Shown: one piece after another, positions 11,418 to 23,004 of the stretch
Position numbering within the stretch: position 1 is the stretch's first letter
Layout: every line of letters starts with the position of its first letter
NCBI RefSeq assembly: GCF_000264995.1
Contig: NW_006767434.1
Coordinates: 946,541-1,010,540 of the forward strand
Source: Punctularia strigosozonata HHB-11173 SS5
Lineage: Eukaryota > Basidiomycota > Agaricomycetes > Corticiales > Punctulariaceae
Direction of reading: 5' to 3'
DNA length: 64,000 nt
Position numbers and translations under genes: made by a program
The notes under the pieces: generated by a model
What the model was told of the DNA's origin: nothing
Databases searched by the model: none
Seen by the model: the letters and a program-made list of their open reading frames with translations, nothing else

Positions 11418-11867
11418 GCACGGCTCTGCGCATGGTGGCGGGAAGCCACTGATATGGTTATTTCGTTCTGAGTACATGCCAAGTCGCTCGCTGCAACTAC
11501 CATTATAGCAGAAAGGCTGTATTAACACACCATGTGCATGCGCGCGTATGTTGGTATGTTATGTGGACGCGGAAGGAGAGGACGAGGTGCATCCGTGCGT
11601 GCGGAGCAACCTTTCCCGTTTAACGCACTGACGAGGAGCCGGACTTCGACCAGTGAGCTGAAGACGGCTTGCCTAGCATACATTACATAGCACTGTATGT
11701 ACACATGTACCTGGGACTTTTTGATGCCGGTGGTGAGACGGTGTGGTCGGCTTCATCAGCTCACGAAAACCGTTGAGCTGCTTGGCACGCTGTCGACTGC
11801 ACGAGTGGCGTACGTGCAGCGCAGCAACCGGCTGTTCCGCTACCGGGACCTCGTCGGCAATCTACCT
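11418..11867. repeat. 450 bp exact direct repeat, right of the N gap
   Basis: Identical to 10477-10926. Here the sequence continues past CTACCT into further CTAC units (to about 11886) and then into the 3' flank of peptidase copy 2. It begins abruptly at the last N. Confidence 0.9.
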
Positions 11868-11886
11868 ACCTACCTACCTACCTACC
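11862..11886. repeat. CTAC tetranucleotide microsatellite
   Basis: About six CTAC/CTACC units. The left contig stops two units into the same tract at 10926, so this simple repeat is the likely cause of the failed join. Confidence 0.85.
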
Positions 11887-12117
11887 CGCACAAACCATCC
11901 GCCTCACGCTAAGTCATCTCGTCACGGCGCCTTCAGGAATCTCAATTCCTCGGAGGAGATGATAAATATCGCATCGCCTGCTCAGGGATTCGTAATTATA
12001 CTCGGGCAATATCACCAACGTATATGTGGAATATAGGCACAAGATAGCCGTAGTCGCGTTCCACTTCAGGTACTCTACATCCTTGTTATGCCGCAGCGTA
12101 TACGCAAAGAAAAACCG

Positions 12118-14843
12118 TCAATGCAGACGAGGTACCTCGAACTTGTCGCTAAGCTCCCTCACAGCATCGAGCAACACCCTATCATCGCGATCAAGCATAT
12201 CTCCAGCCTGCTTGACGTCCGACGATGGGAACAGCTCATCCTCAATCTCGCATACGGCCCCCGCAGGCGGCAACTTCCCCTCGCGGAAGTAGTCTCGCAC
12301 GTACTTCGCCGTGCACAGCGACGCGCCAGCGAGAGAGCAATGCTAATCGAGGGGGGGCGAGATCAGCCTGGACACCTGCCAGAGGTCGACCGGAAACCTA
12401 CGCCAGCAGAGTTCTGCGTCAGAACGGCGGCATCTGGGAAGCCCTTCGCCATCTTGTGAGCGCTACGGCTTCCTGTCAATGCTTGTGCTACACAACGATG
12501 GACGACAAGAAAACGCACTTCCAGAGAGGCGTGACGGGGTCGGCGGTGTTGCCAATGAGAAGGATCGGGTAGCTGGTGTTGCCGGCGAAAGGACCTGGTC
12601 CGCATCGTCGAGGATCCATCCAATGGGCTACATTCCAGTACCGAACTCACCATGGAACTGCTCCTTTGACTGTATCTTCCATCCCCTATAGAGCCCAATG
12701 AGAGACAGCGATGGGGATCATCGGGGCCAGAGAACAAGACCAAAGAGAATACGCACGCGCAATCCAAATGGGCAGACCAGAGCTCCGCAAAGTTCGAGTC
12801 GTGCGCCATCTCTTCGTAAAACGCGCGCAGCTCCTCTAGATCGTGCTCTACCGGCTTCCCGTCGCCGCATGCAATCGCCAGCGTCGTCTCCCGATTCGCG
12901 CCCGGCAATCTGGTCGGCAGACTGTCCCGCGCACAGTCGCACTTGATTGTGGACTCTGGTGCGTGTGCAGCCCACATCGCCGCGCCGTCGCCGCGTTCGA
13001 GCGCCGCGAGCGCGGACGCGAGCGAGGGCGCACTTAGGGGCGTCTTTTGGTAGGGCTTGCGGAGCCAGTCGAAGACGACCTGGCGCGCAAGAGTGTAATC
13101 GATGAGGCCGTACTCAGTGTCGTTGAGAGACACAGGGATCGGGTTCTTCCGGAGCTCGGCGAAGAGGGCATCAACTCGTGATTTGACGGCTTTCGGGGTT
13201 GGCTCATGCAGGGCGCAGGACGTGCTGTTGGCGCAGGCGGCGTAGAACTGATCGAGTGCCTAGGAGGATGGGGAGGGTGAGTGTGGAAACGAGAAGAGGA
13301 ATCTGAATATACTGGTTCTGACCTTGTCCGTGTCGCGGAGGCTGTTGTTCCAGAGCGCTATAACGCAATGATCAGGCTATCCTCGTAGCGTTGGGGTGAA
13401 TGTCTATGCGTACCCTCCATGTAGTTTTCGCTGTCACCTATCCCTGTAAAAAGGGTAAGTAAGATTGGAAAAGCGTCTGGTTTACGCCCTGACCGTCCAC
13501 GATCATGCGATCAATGTTGTCCTGGGAAGATTTGATGAAATGAGCACCATCACTCGAACACGGCATTCCGCAAACGTACAGGAAACATGGACGCATAGCT
13601 ACCGGACGCATAGTCAGCATCTGCGCTTCAAAGGCAGCAGGGGTCAAGACGAACGTAATCCCCAAGATAGTGCCGTAACTGCACCCCAAACACACGTCAG
13701 CCCAGAGGCCTCCCAGTCGCACCCATCAGCTGCTCACCTGAACCCCCAGTACAGTAACCTCTCTCGCCCGTGTGCCCGCATGATACTGAACATATCCCGC
13801 GCGACCATGGGTGTGCTCACGTACTGCGCTAACTCGCCGATCCGCTTCTCAGCGAGGTCGCCAAAGATCCGCGCGCGGGCGTAGGCTCGTGCGAGGGCCT
13901 CGTCAGTGGCATTGAGTGCCGGCCCGCGCGTGAGTTGCCAGGCGACGCTCGCGCCCTCGTCGTCAAAGACGACAATGCCGGGCGTGGTGCCCCCGATGCC
14001 TGCAAAGTGTTGCTCAGTAACTAGGAAAGGGGGAAGGATAGAGGGGGCGGGCAACGACGAACCTCGGGGGTCAAAACCAATGAGGTCGTAGTCGTCTGAG
14101 GACGAAGTGAGCGTCGGGCATGTTGGCGGCGGCTGCGCGTACCTCCGAGGATCTGTTGGAACTGCTCTCCTGCGCGTTTGATCAGGTCCACGCCAGAACC
14201 GCCTGGCCCTCCTGAGAAAGGACACCCGGGTTCAGCTTACTGTTCCGCACCAGTGGCGACCAAACTGCGGCATACCTGGGTTGAACAGGATGGGTCCGCG
14301 ATAACCCTCCGCGCCCGGCGCGATCTTTGACGGGATCTTCATGAGCGCGATCGCGGCCATCTTCCCGGTTGGGTTTGAATAGTCGAGCGGGACCTACATG
14401 GGAGACATCAAGATGAGCCCCTGCTTCGGGTAGTCGTTGAAGAAGACTCACGGAGAGCCGGGCGCATTCGTAGTTGTCCTCGCAGATGTGCCAAACCAGT
14501 TTCGAACTCGGAACAACCTACGGCGTCGTTCAATATCAGATGAACGTGTTCTCGGGATATCTTACATAGGGCGGTTCAATCTCGTACTCACCGCACCCCA
14601 GTCAAACTTGGCCGCTTGCATGATATCCTCCGAGCATCGCGAACGCGCAGGTGCCGCGCCCAAGTCGACGGGCCATACCTGGCTCAAGTACGCGCCCTTC
14701 GTCCACAGTGCAAGTGATACGATGAGCGCGAGCCCGATCATATGTCGCGAAGTCAGCCAGCGGCGGCGCGGACGGCCAAGTCCTGCGCTCGCGCCGGGCA
14801 GCACGTCACTTTGCACGGGCTTTCGGGGAGTAACAGCGCTCAT
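12118..14843 (-). CDS. TAP-like serine peptidase (alpha/beta hydrolase), copy 2
   Basis: Tandem paralogue of copy 1 with the same exon plan. ATG 14843 begins MSAVTPRKPVQSDVLPGASA, then a basic stretch and one membrane segment (MIGLALIVSLALW). VPLDYSNP, the GPGG oxyanion strand, YDLIGFDPRG and the split nucleophile elbow GFSYGT are present. The lid exon encodes FYAACANSTSCALHE and CDCARDSLPTRL; the acid strand LLIGNTADPVTPL and the NSAGHCS histidine follow. It ends FEVPRLH at 12118. It differs from copies 1 and 4 at many scattered residues, so this duplication is older than the inverted one. No stop or frameshift was seen in the exons. Its downstream 200 bp also matches copy 1, so the duplicated unit extends past the stop codon. 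Confidence 0.88.
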
Positions 14844-15115
14844 AGTCGTCGTTTACGGCGGTTCGAAGTGAAGTCCACCATCCCAGTAAGCATTCGCAAA
14901 GTGTTGCACACGGTTAATGAGTCAGGCCAGGTAGGACCAAGACGATGCGCATTGTGGTATATGATCATGATCTCATTCGGACTCGGTGCCGCTGATGCGC
15001 GCGAGGGTTTGACCCTTGCCTGTCACACCCTAAGCCCAAGGTTTTGATAGCCGGTTTGTCAATGAAAACAACAAGTATTTAATGTGTTGTACTATGTCGC
15101 TCCGCCGAAAGCTCT

Positions 15116-17803
15116 TCAGTGCAGACGAGACACCACGAACTGGTCGGTGAGCCCTCTCATCGCGTTCAGAAGCGCCCTTTCCTCCTCGTTAAGCACGAGG
15201 TCCGCTTGCTTGATGTTTGATGAAGCCGGGAACAGCTCGTCTTCAATCTCACACACCGCGTCCGCCGGCGGCAACTTGCCTTCGCGGAAGTAGTCGCGGA
15301 CGTACTTCGCCACGCACAGCGACGCTCCTGCCAGGGAGCAGTGCTAGACGAGAGAGAGAGCATGAACGATACGAGAGCTGCAGGAAAGGCGTGCGAGACC
15401 TACACCGGCAGAGTTCTGTGTTAGGACGACAGCCCCTGAAAAGCCCGCCGCCATCTTGTGAGCGCTGAAAGCGGCTGTCAGCAGCGAGGTTCGAAGCGGT
15501 AGGGATGACACGCACCTCCATAGGGGCGTGACGGGGTCAGCGGTGTTCCCGATGAGCAAAATCGGGAAGCTGGTGTTGCCAGCGAAAGGACCTAACCCAT
15601 CGATTGGCGGACATCCTCCAGCGCAGGCATGAAGAGGAGCCTACCGTGGAACTGTTCCTTCGATTGTATCTTCCAACCCCTACCAGACGCCGGTGAGCAC
15701 AGAGGGGACGCCAGTTACGAGCATGAACACCTACGCGCAGTCCAGCCTCGGCTCCCAAACCTCCGCGAAGCTCGAGTCCTTCGCCATCTCGTCGTAGAAC
15801 GCGTGCAGGCCCTCGACATCGGTGTCCACCGGCTTCCCATCCCCGCACGCAATCGCATAGAAGGACTCCCAGCTCAGCAGCGCCGCCGCCGGCTTCGTGG
15901 GCGAGCAATCGCACTCCAGCTTCAGCTCGGGCTTGTGGAGAGCCCAAAAGGGGCGGCCGTCGCCCCGCTCCAAGGCAGCGAGCGCGCTTGCGAGCACCGG
16001 TGCGCTCATAGGCGCCTTCTGATACGGACTGTAGAGCCACCAAAAGACATTTTCGCGCACGAGGGTGTAGTCGACTAGGCCGTAGTCGGTGCTGCCATTG
16101 AGCGAGACCGGAATGGGGTTCCGGCGGAGGCTGGCGAAGATGGCATCGACGCGAGACCGGACAGCGTAGGGCGTAGATTCGTGCAAGGCGCAATCCGTGC
16201 TGTTGGCGCAGGCGGCGTAGAAGATATCAAGCCCCTGTGACGATGGGTCAGTGGGATGGATTTTCGGGCACAACTGGGCTGGACCTTGTCTGTGTCGCGG
16301 AGGTTGTTGGACCACAGCGCTTGATCATGAACGCCGAGTTAGTATATCCTGCATCCGTGAGACTAGAATATATGCTCATTGTCCACGTAATTCTCGCTGT
16401 CGACAACGCCTGAAGGACGATCAGTTGGGTCCGGAGAGGCGGATTCAGGGCTCACCGTCAACGATAATGCGTTCCACGTGGTCCTGTGACGAGAGGTGAT
16501 GAGCACAACGATGGCGATTAAAGCCTCAAGCGAACGCACAGGGAACATGGACGCATATCTGCCACAATGTGCAATTAGCGCGCACTCCCGAAGGTACCAT
16601 ACCCGCGGTTTACGCACGTAATCCCCAAGACGGTTCCGTAGCTGCTCGGGGAATGCGTGTCAGCCTTGCGAACTAGCGTCCATAGGAGCGGAGGTTCCCC
16701 TAACCTAAATCCCCAGTACTGCAGCTTCTCCCTCCCGTGCGCACGCACGATGCTGAGCATGTCGCGCGCCACCATCGGCGTGCTGACGTACTGCGCAGCC
16801 TCCTTCCTGCGTGCCTCGGCGAGGCTGCCCATGACCTGGGCGCGGGCGTATGCGCGGGCGAGGGCGTCGTCGGTCGCGTTGTACGCGGGCCCGCGCTTGA
16901 GCTGCCAGGCGGCGCGTTCCCGCTCGTCGTTGAAGATTGCGACTGAGGGCTCCGTGAGCCCGACACCTGCAGACGATGAGGTCAGGCAATGAACTCTTGG
17001 CATAGGATACAGAGTAGGGGAGCAGACGTACCACGAGGGTCGAATCCGATGATATCGTAGTCATCTTGTTTGGTCGTATGGTTAGTGAGGGTGGAGAGTA
17101 GGTCATCTCGGATGGTTCACCTCCCAGGATCCTTTGGAACAACTCTCCGGCGAGCCTGACGGTGAGCACTCCAGAACCCCCGGGACCACCTTGCGGACAA
17201 CATCTCAGTACGCAGGTGATGGCATCATCAACAGCTGGCGCACCTGGATTGAACAAGACTGGACCGCGATAGCTTTCGGAGCTGGGTGCAACTTTGGAGG
17301 GAACCTTGATGAGCGCAAGGGAAGCCTTCTTTCCCGATGGGTTCGAGTAGTCGAGAGGCACCTGGCCAAGGCTACGTCGGAGTCACGTACATATTCATCG
17401 CGGCAGGGGACATACAGAGAGCTTCGCACATTCGAACTTCTCCTCGCATGGGTGCCAGACGAGTTTCTCTCTCGGGACAACCTGCACGCAGGAGTTGGAG
17501 TAACGCGTAGCATGAAGACGGCTGATCGTTCCGACTCACCACGTTCCAGTCAAATTCCTCCGTTCCGTCGCGCTGCGAGCACTTCGAGGACGGCTTGTTC
17601 CCGTGCGACCAGGTCAAAGCTGGGTATCGCATCCATGCTAGCGCGAGGGACACCAAGATCGCGACCACGAGTAAGTTGGGCGAGAGACGCGAAACGCGTC
17701 GAGTATTAGAGAACTCAGATGTTTGTGCGTGTTCGCCACCAGGTAAGAGCGAGTGAGCATCCCGGGCATGCTTTTCGCGTATAGGGACGTCCATGGCGAG
17801 CAA
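15116..17803 (-). CDS. TAP-like serine peptidase (alpha/beta hydrolase), copy 3 (most diverged)
   Basis: Third head-to-tail copy. Candidate starts are ATG 17803 and ATG 17794 (MDVPIREKHARDAHSLLPGG). A membrane segment follows (NLLVVAILVSLALAW), then VPLDYSNPSGKKASLALIKV, GPGGSGVLTVRLAGELFQRI, the elbow GFSYGT with its Ser codon again split by a phase-2 intron (AG|C), a lid exon with CANSTDCALHESTPYAVRSR and LDYDCSPT-like cysteines, the acid strand LLIGNTADPVTPL and the NSAGHCS histidine. It ends DQFVVSRLH. Exon order matches copies 1, 2 and 4, but substitution is heavier throughout and flanking DNA is not recognisably shared, so it is the oldest paralogue. It appears intact. Its start faces the Red1-like gene across a 0.66 kb divergent intergenic region. 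Confidence 0.87.
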
Positions 17804-18467
17804 TCGCCAACCTGCATTCTCATACTCCGATGATACATATAGGCGCCATCAATCTGCGCACGACTGCGCATATCGGCTCCGCCGCCCACGCGACTACTGT
17901 GCAAGACGATCGAAGAGACCGCTGCAATGTCACCGCCCTCTATCAGGACACATTCAGTAGACTCACCGCGGGTGATCATGGCATTAGTGGATACGCGTTG
18001 GTGTGAAGCCCGAGTACCTTCTATGCTTACCGCGAGGATGAGACCAACTCCAGCTTTCCCTTCTGAGCGTTACCACACACATCTGAACAATACGATGTGA
18101 TTTTGGGCCGTTGATAGTCGCCGACACGATTGTCATAGGCATAGTATTACAGGCAAGAGAGTACGGTATGGCATCGATTCCACAATCAAGAGCGCCGTCA
18201 GCAAGGTAAAGCCCGTCCCTTTGATGTAACAAGGTAGGGTGCCGAACGAGCGATGTCAACGCCAACACAGTCCCGAAAGACGGTCGTGCTCATCTCTCTG
18301 CACGCAGCAATCATCCGACGATTGATTGTGGAAGAATCGAAGAGAAAAATGCAGTCGGGCGCGCTCTTTTATAGGTGGCTGACGGACTGCGCACGGACCA
18401 TGCCGGCATTCCCGCCGTTAGCCGAGTATCTCTTTCTAAGTCGTAACACTCGACGACGACGACGGCC
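17804..18467. other. Divergent intergenic region, peptidase copy 3 / Red1-like gene
   Basis: 664 bp between two start codons pointing apart, so it should hold both promoters. I see no strong TATA box or repeat. Confidence 0.5.
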
Positions 18468-21400
18468 ATGTCTAGCTCGGTGGATGTTCCTCCTTCGCGG
18501 CAAGGCCAGGCGATGGACGTCGATGGCGACGTTCTCGAGTCTCAGGGCGCTGCCGGTCGGTCAATGCCCGCCGCTGGACCAAGCGATACAAGTGATCCCG
18601 CCGCGACCCTGCGTGCTGCCGCTCTTATGACTCTCAAGCGCGGCAGGCCAAGAAGAGGATCCTCCGTGGTACCTGCGCCTCCCAGGAGACCTCTCCCTGC
18701 TTCCAGCCGTGCGGATATCATTCCTCCTGATTCTGTACAGCTTGATTACGGGTCTGACGAAATGATACCTGCCGTGGTGCCTGTCTCGAAACCGGCCCCT
18801 GCATCCAAGAACGACAAAGCGGCTCCAAGTGACGACAAATCCGCCCCCAAGGACGACAAAGATGCCTCCGAAGACGAGGAAGGTCAAATACGAGAAGAGG
18901 GCGAGATCAGTGATTCAGAGTCCACTACACCCCAGCATCCCTCAAATGTCAAGACACCAGCCCCCAAAAGTACACCTGCAGCCGAAATGCCCTCGCCTAC
19001 ACCTCAGATACCCAGCGTCGACAAATTGTCCCTAAAACCACATCCTATACGGACTTCTCCTCCCGCCAATCCCTCAACTGGTAGCATCGCCCCTTTGGTT
19101 GCCTCTCCGATTTCCATCGCACCGACGACTAGATCATCATCATTGGATACTGTTCAGCCCGTTGTGGACGAGAATCACGTCCGGCCTGGTCTCGCAAGTA
19201 AGCGCCGACACGCTATCAGTCTATTCGCGCGTTAACTCAAGATTTCTTCGCAGTGACCCAAGTTCAATACTCGACGGCTCAGGACATCATTCTTGATTTG
19301 CTTGGATGGGGCGTTCCACCTGAATATCTTGTCGATTACGGCCTCAGCCGGGAGGTTATATTCTACGTCTTTACCGATCTTCATCTGCGACTACCTAGCA
19401 ATTTGGATTGCACTGGCCTCGCGGAATGGCATCCACCGAATGGACGACTATCGGCGCCTTCAGATATGCTATCGACAAGGGTCCCTCCGCCTCTGCAAGC
19501 ATCAAGAAGACGCTCTTCCGGACATCCATCTTTACCTCCTAAACCCAGCGTCCCTCAAGGGCAGGTAGTAACTCGCACTTCGTCGTCTGGCCTTTCGACT
19601 TCGGCGGCTCCGTTTATCCCCAACACTCAACCTTCTCCGAACACCCCATTGAGGCCGTCTTCTAGCCTCAACGACATGGAACAACAGCGTCGTCAAGAAC
19701 TCCTGGCTCGCAAGGCCGCTCTTGCGTCAAGGAAGTTAAAGGCAGCGGCATCACTTGCGGAGACTAGTTCGCACTCTACGCCCTCGTCTACTGCTTCTTC
19801 ACCTCGGGCGCCGCCATCAGCCTCTGATATCGTCATGAACATGGCCGGCGGAGCCCCGAAGCTTACCTCCGTCGCGTTTGGAGATTCGTTCGCGAGCATG
19901 AGCACCAAGGCCGTGCCGGAAGCGACCGTGGAAGAGCTGCTCAGGGCGGCGCTCGTGCAAGCATCTGGAACGGCATCGGACCCGAATGTGATGGACGTCG
20001 ACGAGCCGATCCCTGGCTTTGGACAGATCACGACAGCATCCGGGTCTGGTTCCACCTCCGCCTCCGCCTCACGCGCGTCACCCCCTCATCACACCGCGGA
20101 TCGTGCCCCTCGCCCTGGATCAAAGACGTCAGGGCCACCACCCGCTAGCGGCAGCGCCGCGGCGCCGTTTCGGAGCCCACCACACGACGCGGACGCCACC
20201 TCCGCCAACGGCACGCCATCGGCAACGTCGGCTCACGCCGAGGACGACGGCGCCGCCCCACCGCCGTCCGCGTCTTCGTTCGGAAGCGAGGCCTCGACCG
20301 TGCGGCGGGGGACGAAACGACCCGTAGCCGCGGACTTTGTGGACTTTGATCCCGGCCCCCGCGCGCGCTCGCGGAGCAATCCGCATGGCCAGCCGGACGA
20401 GGTGAGCCACGGCCATGGCCAATCCCTGGCCCGGCTCTCGCGGAAGAACGGAAGCTTTGCGGGCTTGACGGGATCGCGGCGGTGCGTGATCGAGCTCAGC
20501 GACGACGAGGGGGACGATGGGCGGGGCGATGAGGGCGCGAACGGGCATGGCCAGAGGAACGGGCATGAGGGGGGTGACAACGATGGGCTCGCGAGGAACG
20601 GCAGACCGTTCTGGTCGCCGGCGCCTCATATACCGTACGCGAGCGGGGCGGCGACGCCGACGACGAGCATGAGCCCGCGGATGCTGACGCAGAGCCCGGC
20701 GGCGCTGTTGGAGAAGGAGCAGGAGATCAAGCGGATGCGGGAGATGATCGCGCAGAGGGAGATGCTCAGGAAGAAGAAGCTGGCGGTGCGTGCTCAACCG
20801 CGCTGCGCTTCGGTGGGGATGGTGGTGTTGATTTGAAGTCCAGCTTCAGGCGGTTTCTGGGGCGACTACAGGGCCGCCTACGCCGGTGTCGCAGATGCCT
20901 GGGCCTACGTCCAATGGCACTACGTTCGCAGTCACACCGCTCGCCAGGACGCCCGAGGTTACCGCACCGACGACACCCGAACGCAAGGAAGACAGCAACG
21001 ACGATGTCCACCACGGTTCGATATCTTGATCACGCATAGAGGCCGATGCGTGTCTGGCGTGCGCTGACAATCCCCTCCCACAGATGACCCCGAGCATGTG
21101 AAGACTGAACTGAAATCGCCTCTGGCGCTCAAGATGCCTATCGGTTGAATACATCACCGCATACATATGAGACTTTCCACTGACGTCTTCATGGTCTAGG
21201 TGCTCTCACCGGCGGTCCGCCGCAGACGATTGATCAACAAGGCGAGTGTCTTCTCACGAGTCGGTCTGCCGCCTTGCACGAGTTCCCCCGCTCACGTTCC
21301 CCATGGTACCCCGCGTTGTCCATTGCCGTAACTTCCTTTTGCGTCTCGTTTCGCGTTACTGCTCACCCAGCCTCGATGCCTGATTCTAGAGACGACGCTG

Positions 21401-22526
21401 CGGCAAGGATCAGTTTAGCGATTTCGTCATAGCTTTTCCTGATTATAGTTCTTTTGTTTCTGCTTCTTTGCATGTACATTGCTCGTTGCCTTTGTCCTTT
21501 TTGTTTTTATCTTTCCTTGACTACTGCTTCTTTCTTGTTTTTCTTTCTACGCTTGTTTCACCTCGGCTGCCCTTGTGCTTTTTGATGAACAGATGGCTGC
21601 GGATGTCTCACCCTCAAGTTCGGATCATGGTTCGCCGGGCGGTTCATATGTGAGCATCTTTCCTATTCTCTTCACCGACGATGGGATGCTTCGGAGGCCG
21701 CCCTCCGTCGCTGCTGACCATCCCGCAATTACAGGGCCGGGAACCGGGTGGTTCTTCTTCGTCGTCTCCTCCGGCGCCTCGAGACCAGGAACAAGAAGAA
21801 CCTTTCGGCGACGCTGACGCGCAGCAACTACCGGAGCAGCAACGTTATGAGTCTTATCGGTCTTTATTCGAGTCGTATCCTCTTCTGCGTTCACGTCTTG
21901 GCGTTGGTTCCAGGAATGAGATGCGACCTCGGAATGTCCTGCGGCTGGCGTCGACACCCTCCTCATCGGCGATGGCCTGCCCGGATCTGAGGCCGCTCAT
22001 GCTCGCCTCGCTGCACAAGCGCCTGGCATCTGGCCCGAGGGTATGCCAGTTCGAGGTGCCTGGGGGCGGCGAGTGCCGGGACAGCACGTGCGAAGATCTG
22101 CACCTCGGCCGAGCCCTGGATGCTGAACCCAGTGGTGCGCGACATTGCTCTTCCGTACCCGTGTAGCTAAACATGGCTTTTCCCGTTTCTGAACGCTGCC
22201 CCCCTACCTTCCTTCCCCCAATTGCCCTCATATCCGCCGCCGCGCGTTCGTGTTTATCTCCTCGCTCCTCGCCCCCTCGCCCGGCGCCCCCATCTGCCTT
22301 CTCGTGCTTCCTTCTTGTACTTCTTTCCTCTTTGGTCCTTTCCTCCCTTTCTGCAGATGACGACACGGCGCGGTTCTTGTACGAGTCGCTGCCATTAGCG
22401 GCGTCCTCGCGGCCCAGCATGAAGGCAATCAAGGTGGCGCTTGAAGAGCTGCGGGCCCGACATGGCCGGGACTTTGAGCGGCGGGTGAGCGATGCATGGT
22501 CGCTGATCGCGCCGCCCGGGAGCTAG
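18468..22526 (+). CDS. Red1-like nuclear RNA-surveillance protein with C3H1-type zinc finger
   Basis: A long, mostly disordered Ser/Pro/Ala-rich protein. ATG 18468 begins MSSSVDVPPSRQGQAMDVDG. Exon 1 joins exon 2 at 19197/19254 through a split Met codon, giving TAQDIILDLLGWGVPPEYLV. A Lys/Arg/Gln-rich coiled stretch follows (MEQQRRQELLARKAALASRK, then EKEQEIKRMREMIAQREMLR). Near 22040 comes the diagnostic finger CQFEVPGGGECRDSTCEDLH (three Cys and one His), then a last exon to the stop at 22526 (FLYESLPLAASSRPSMKAIK...). This finger type occurs in fission-yeast Red1 and human ZFC3H1, scaffolds that send nuclear RNAs to the exosome. The splicing between about 21000 and 21620 is uncertain. Family assignment rests mainly on the finger and the aliphatic N-terminal block. 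Confidence 0.75.
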
Positions 22527-23004
22527 CATGGGGTTGCTTCGAATGTCAAGACGGCCATAGTGCTCATATGGGATGCGGGAGAAGAGCGCCACAGGCGCCG
22601 CCGAGACCTGGGGGAGGAGACCGACGGGCTCTTTCTCGTGTTCCTCGTTCCTTTGTTTACCGCTGCCTGTCGATTGATTGCTGCAAACTTGTTACGTCCT
22701 CGTGATCCACATTTGGGCAGAGCAGCCCTATTCCGGGCAGTGGCGTGGGTGCGCGTCTCCGGCGATGGATCGGAGTTACGTAAGAACCGCCCTGAGTAAT
22801 TTTACGTAAGGTTTCTCCTGAAAAGGGCTGGGGGGGCGGGGGGGCACACCGCCCCCTTCCGGTCTGCCCCCCCTTCCCTTTTCGTCCGCTCTCCCAGTTT
22901 GGTCGACCGAACAAGGACGACGCGCTCCTCGGCAGCCACACACCGCAAAATCGCAGCGCCCCCCGCCCCCTCCCCGCCCTACCCTACCCGCCCGCCGTCG
23001 TCGT
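22527..23004. other. Intergenic region with G- and C-runs
   Basis: 478 bp between two plus-strand genes. It contains homopolymer-like runs of G and C around 22828-22872 and a C-rich leader just before the MADS-box ATG. No gene is seen. Confidence 0.5.

Noticed and set aside
10756-11508. Open frames of 170-250 codons running through 10.8-11.5 kb on both strands
   Set aside because: They consist mostly of unknown residues translated from the N gap.
18300-18630. Upstream start for the Red1-like gene at 18253
   Set aside because: That frame differs from the coding frame starting at 18468 and ends early; the MSSSVDVPPS start leads directly into the conserved exon.
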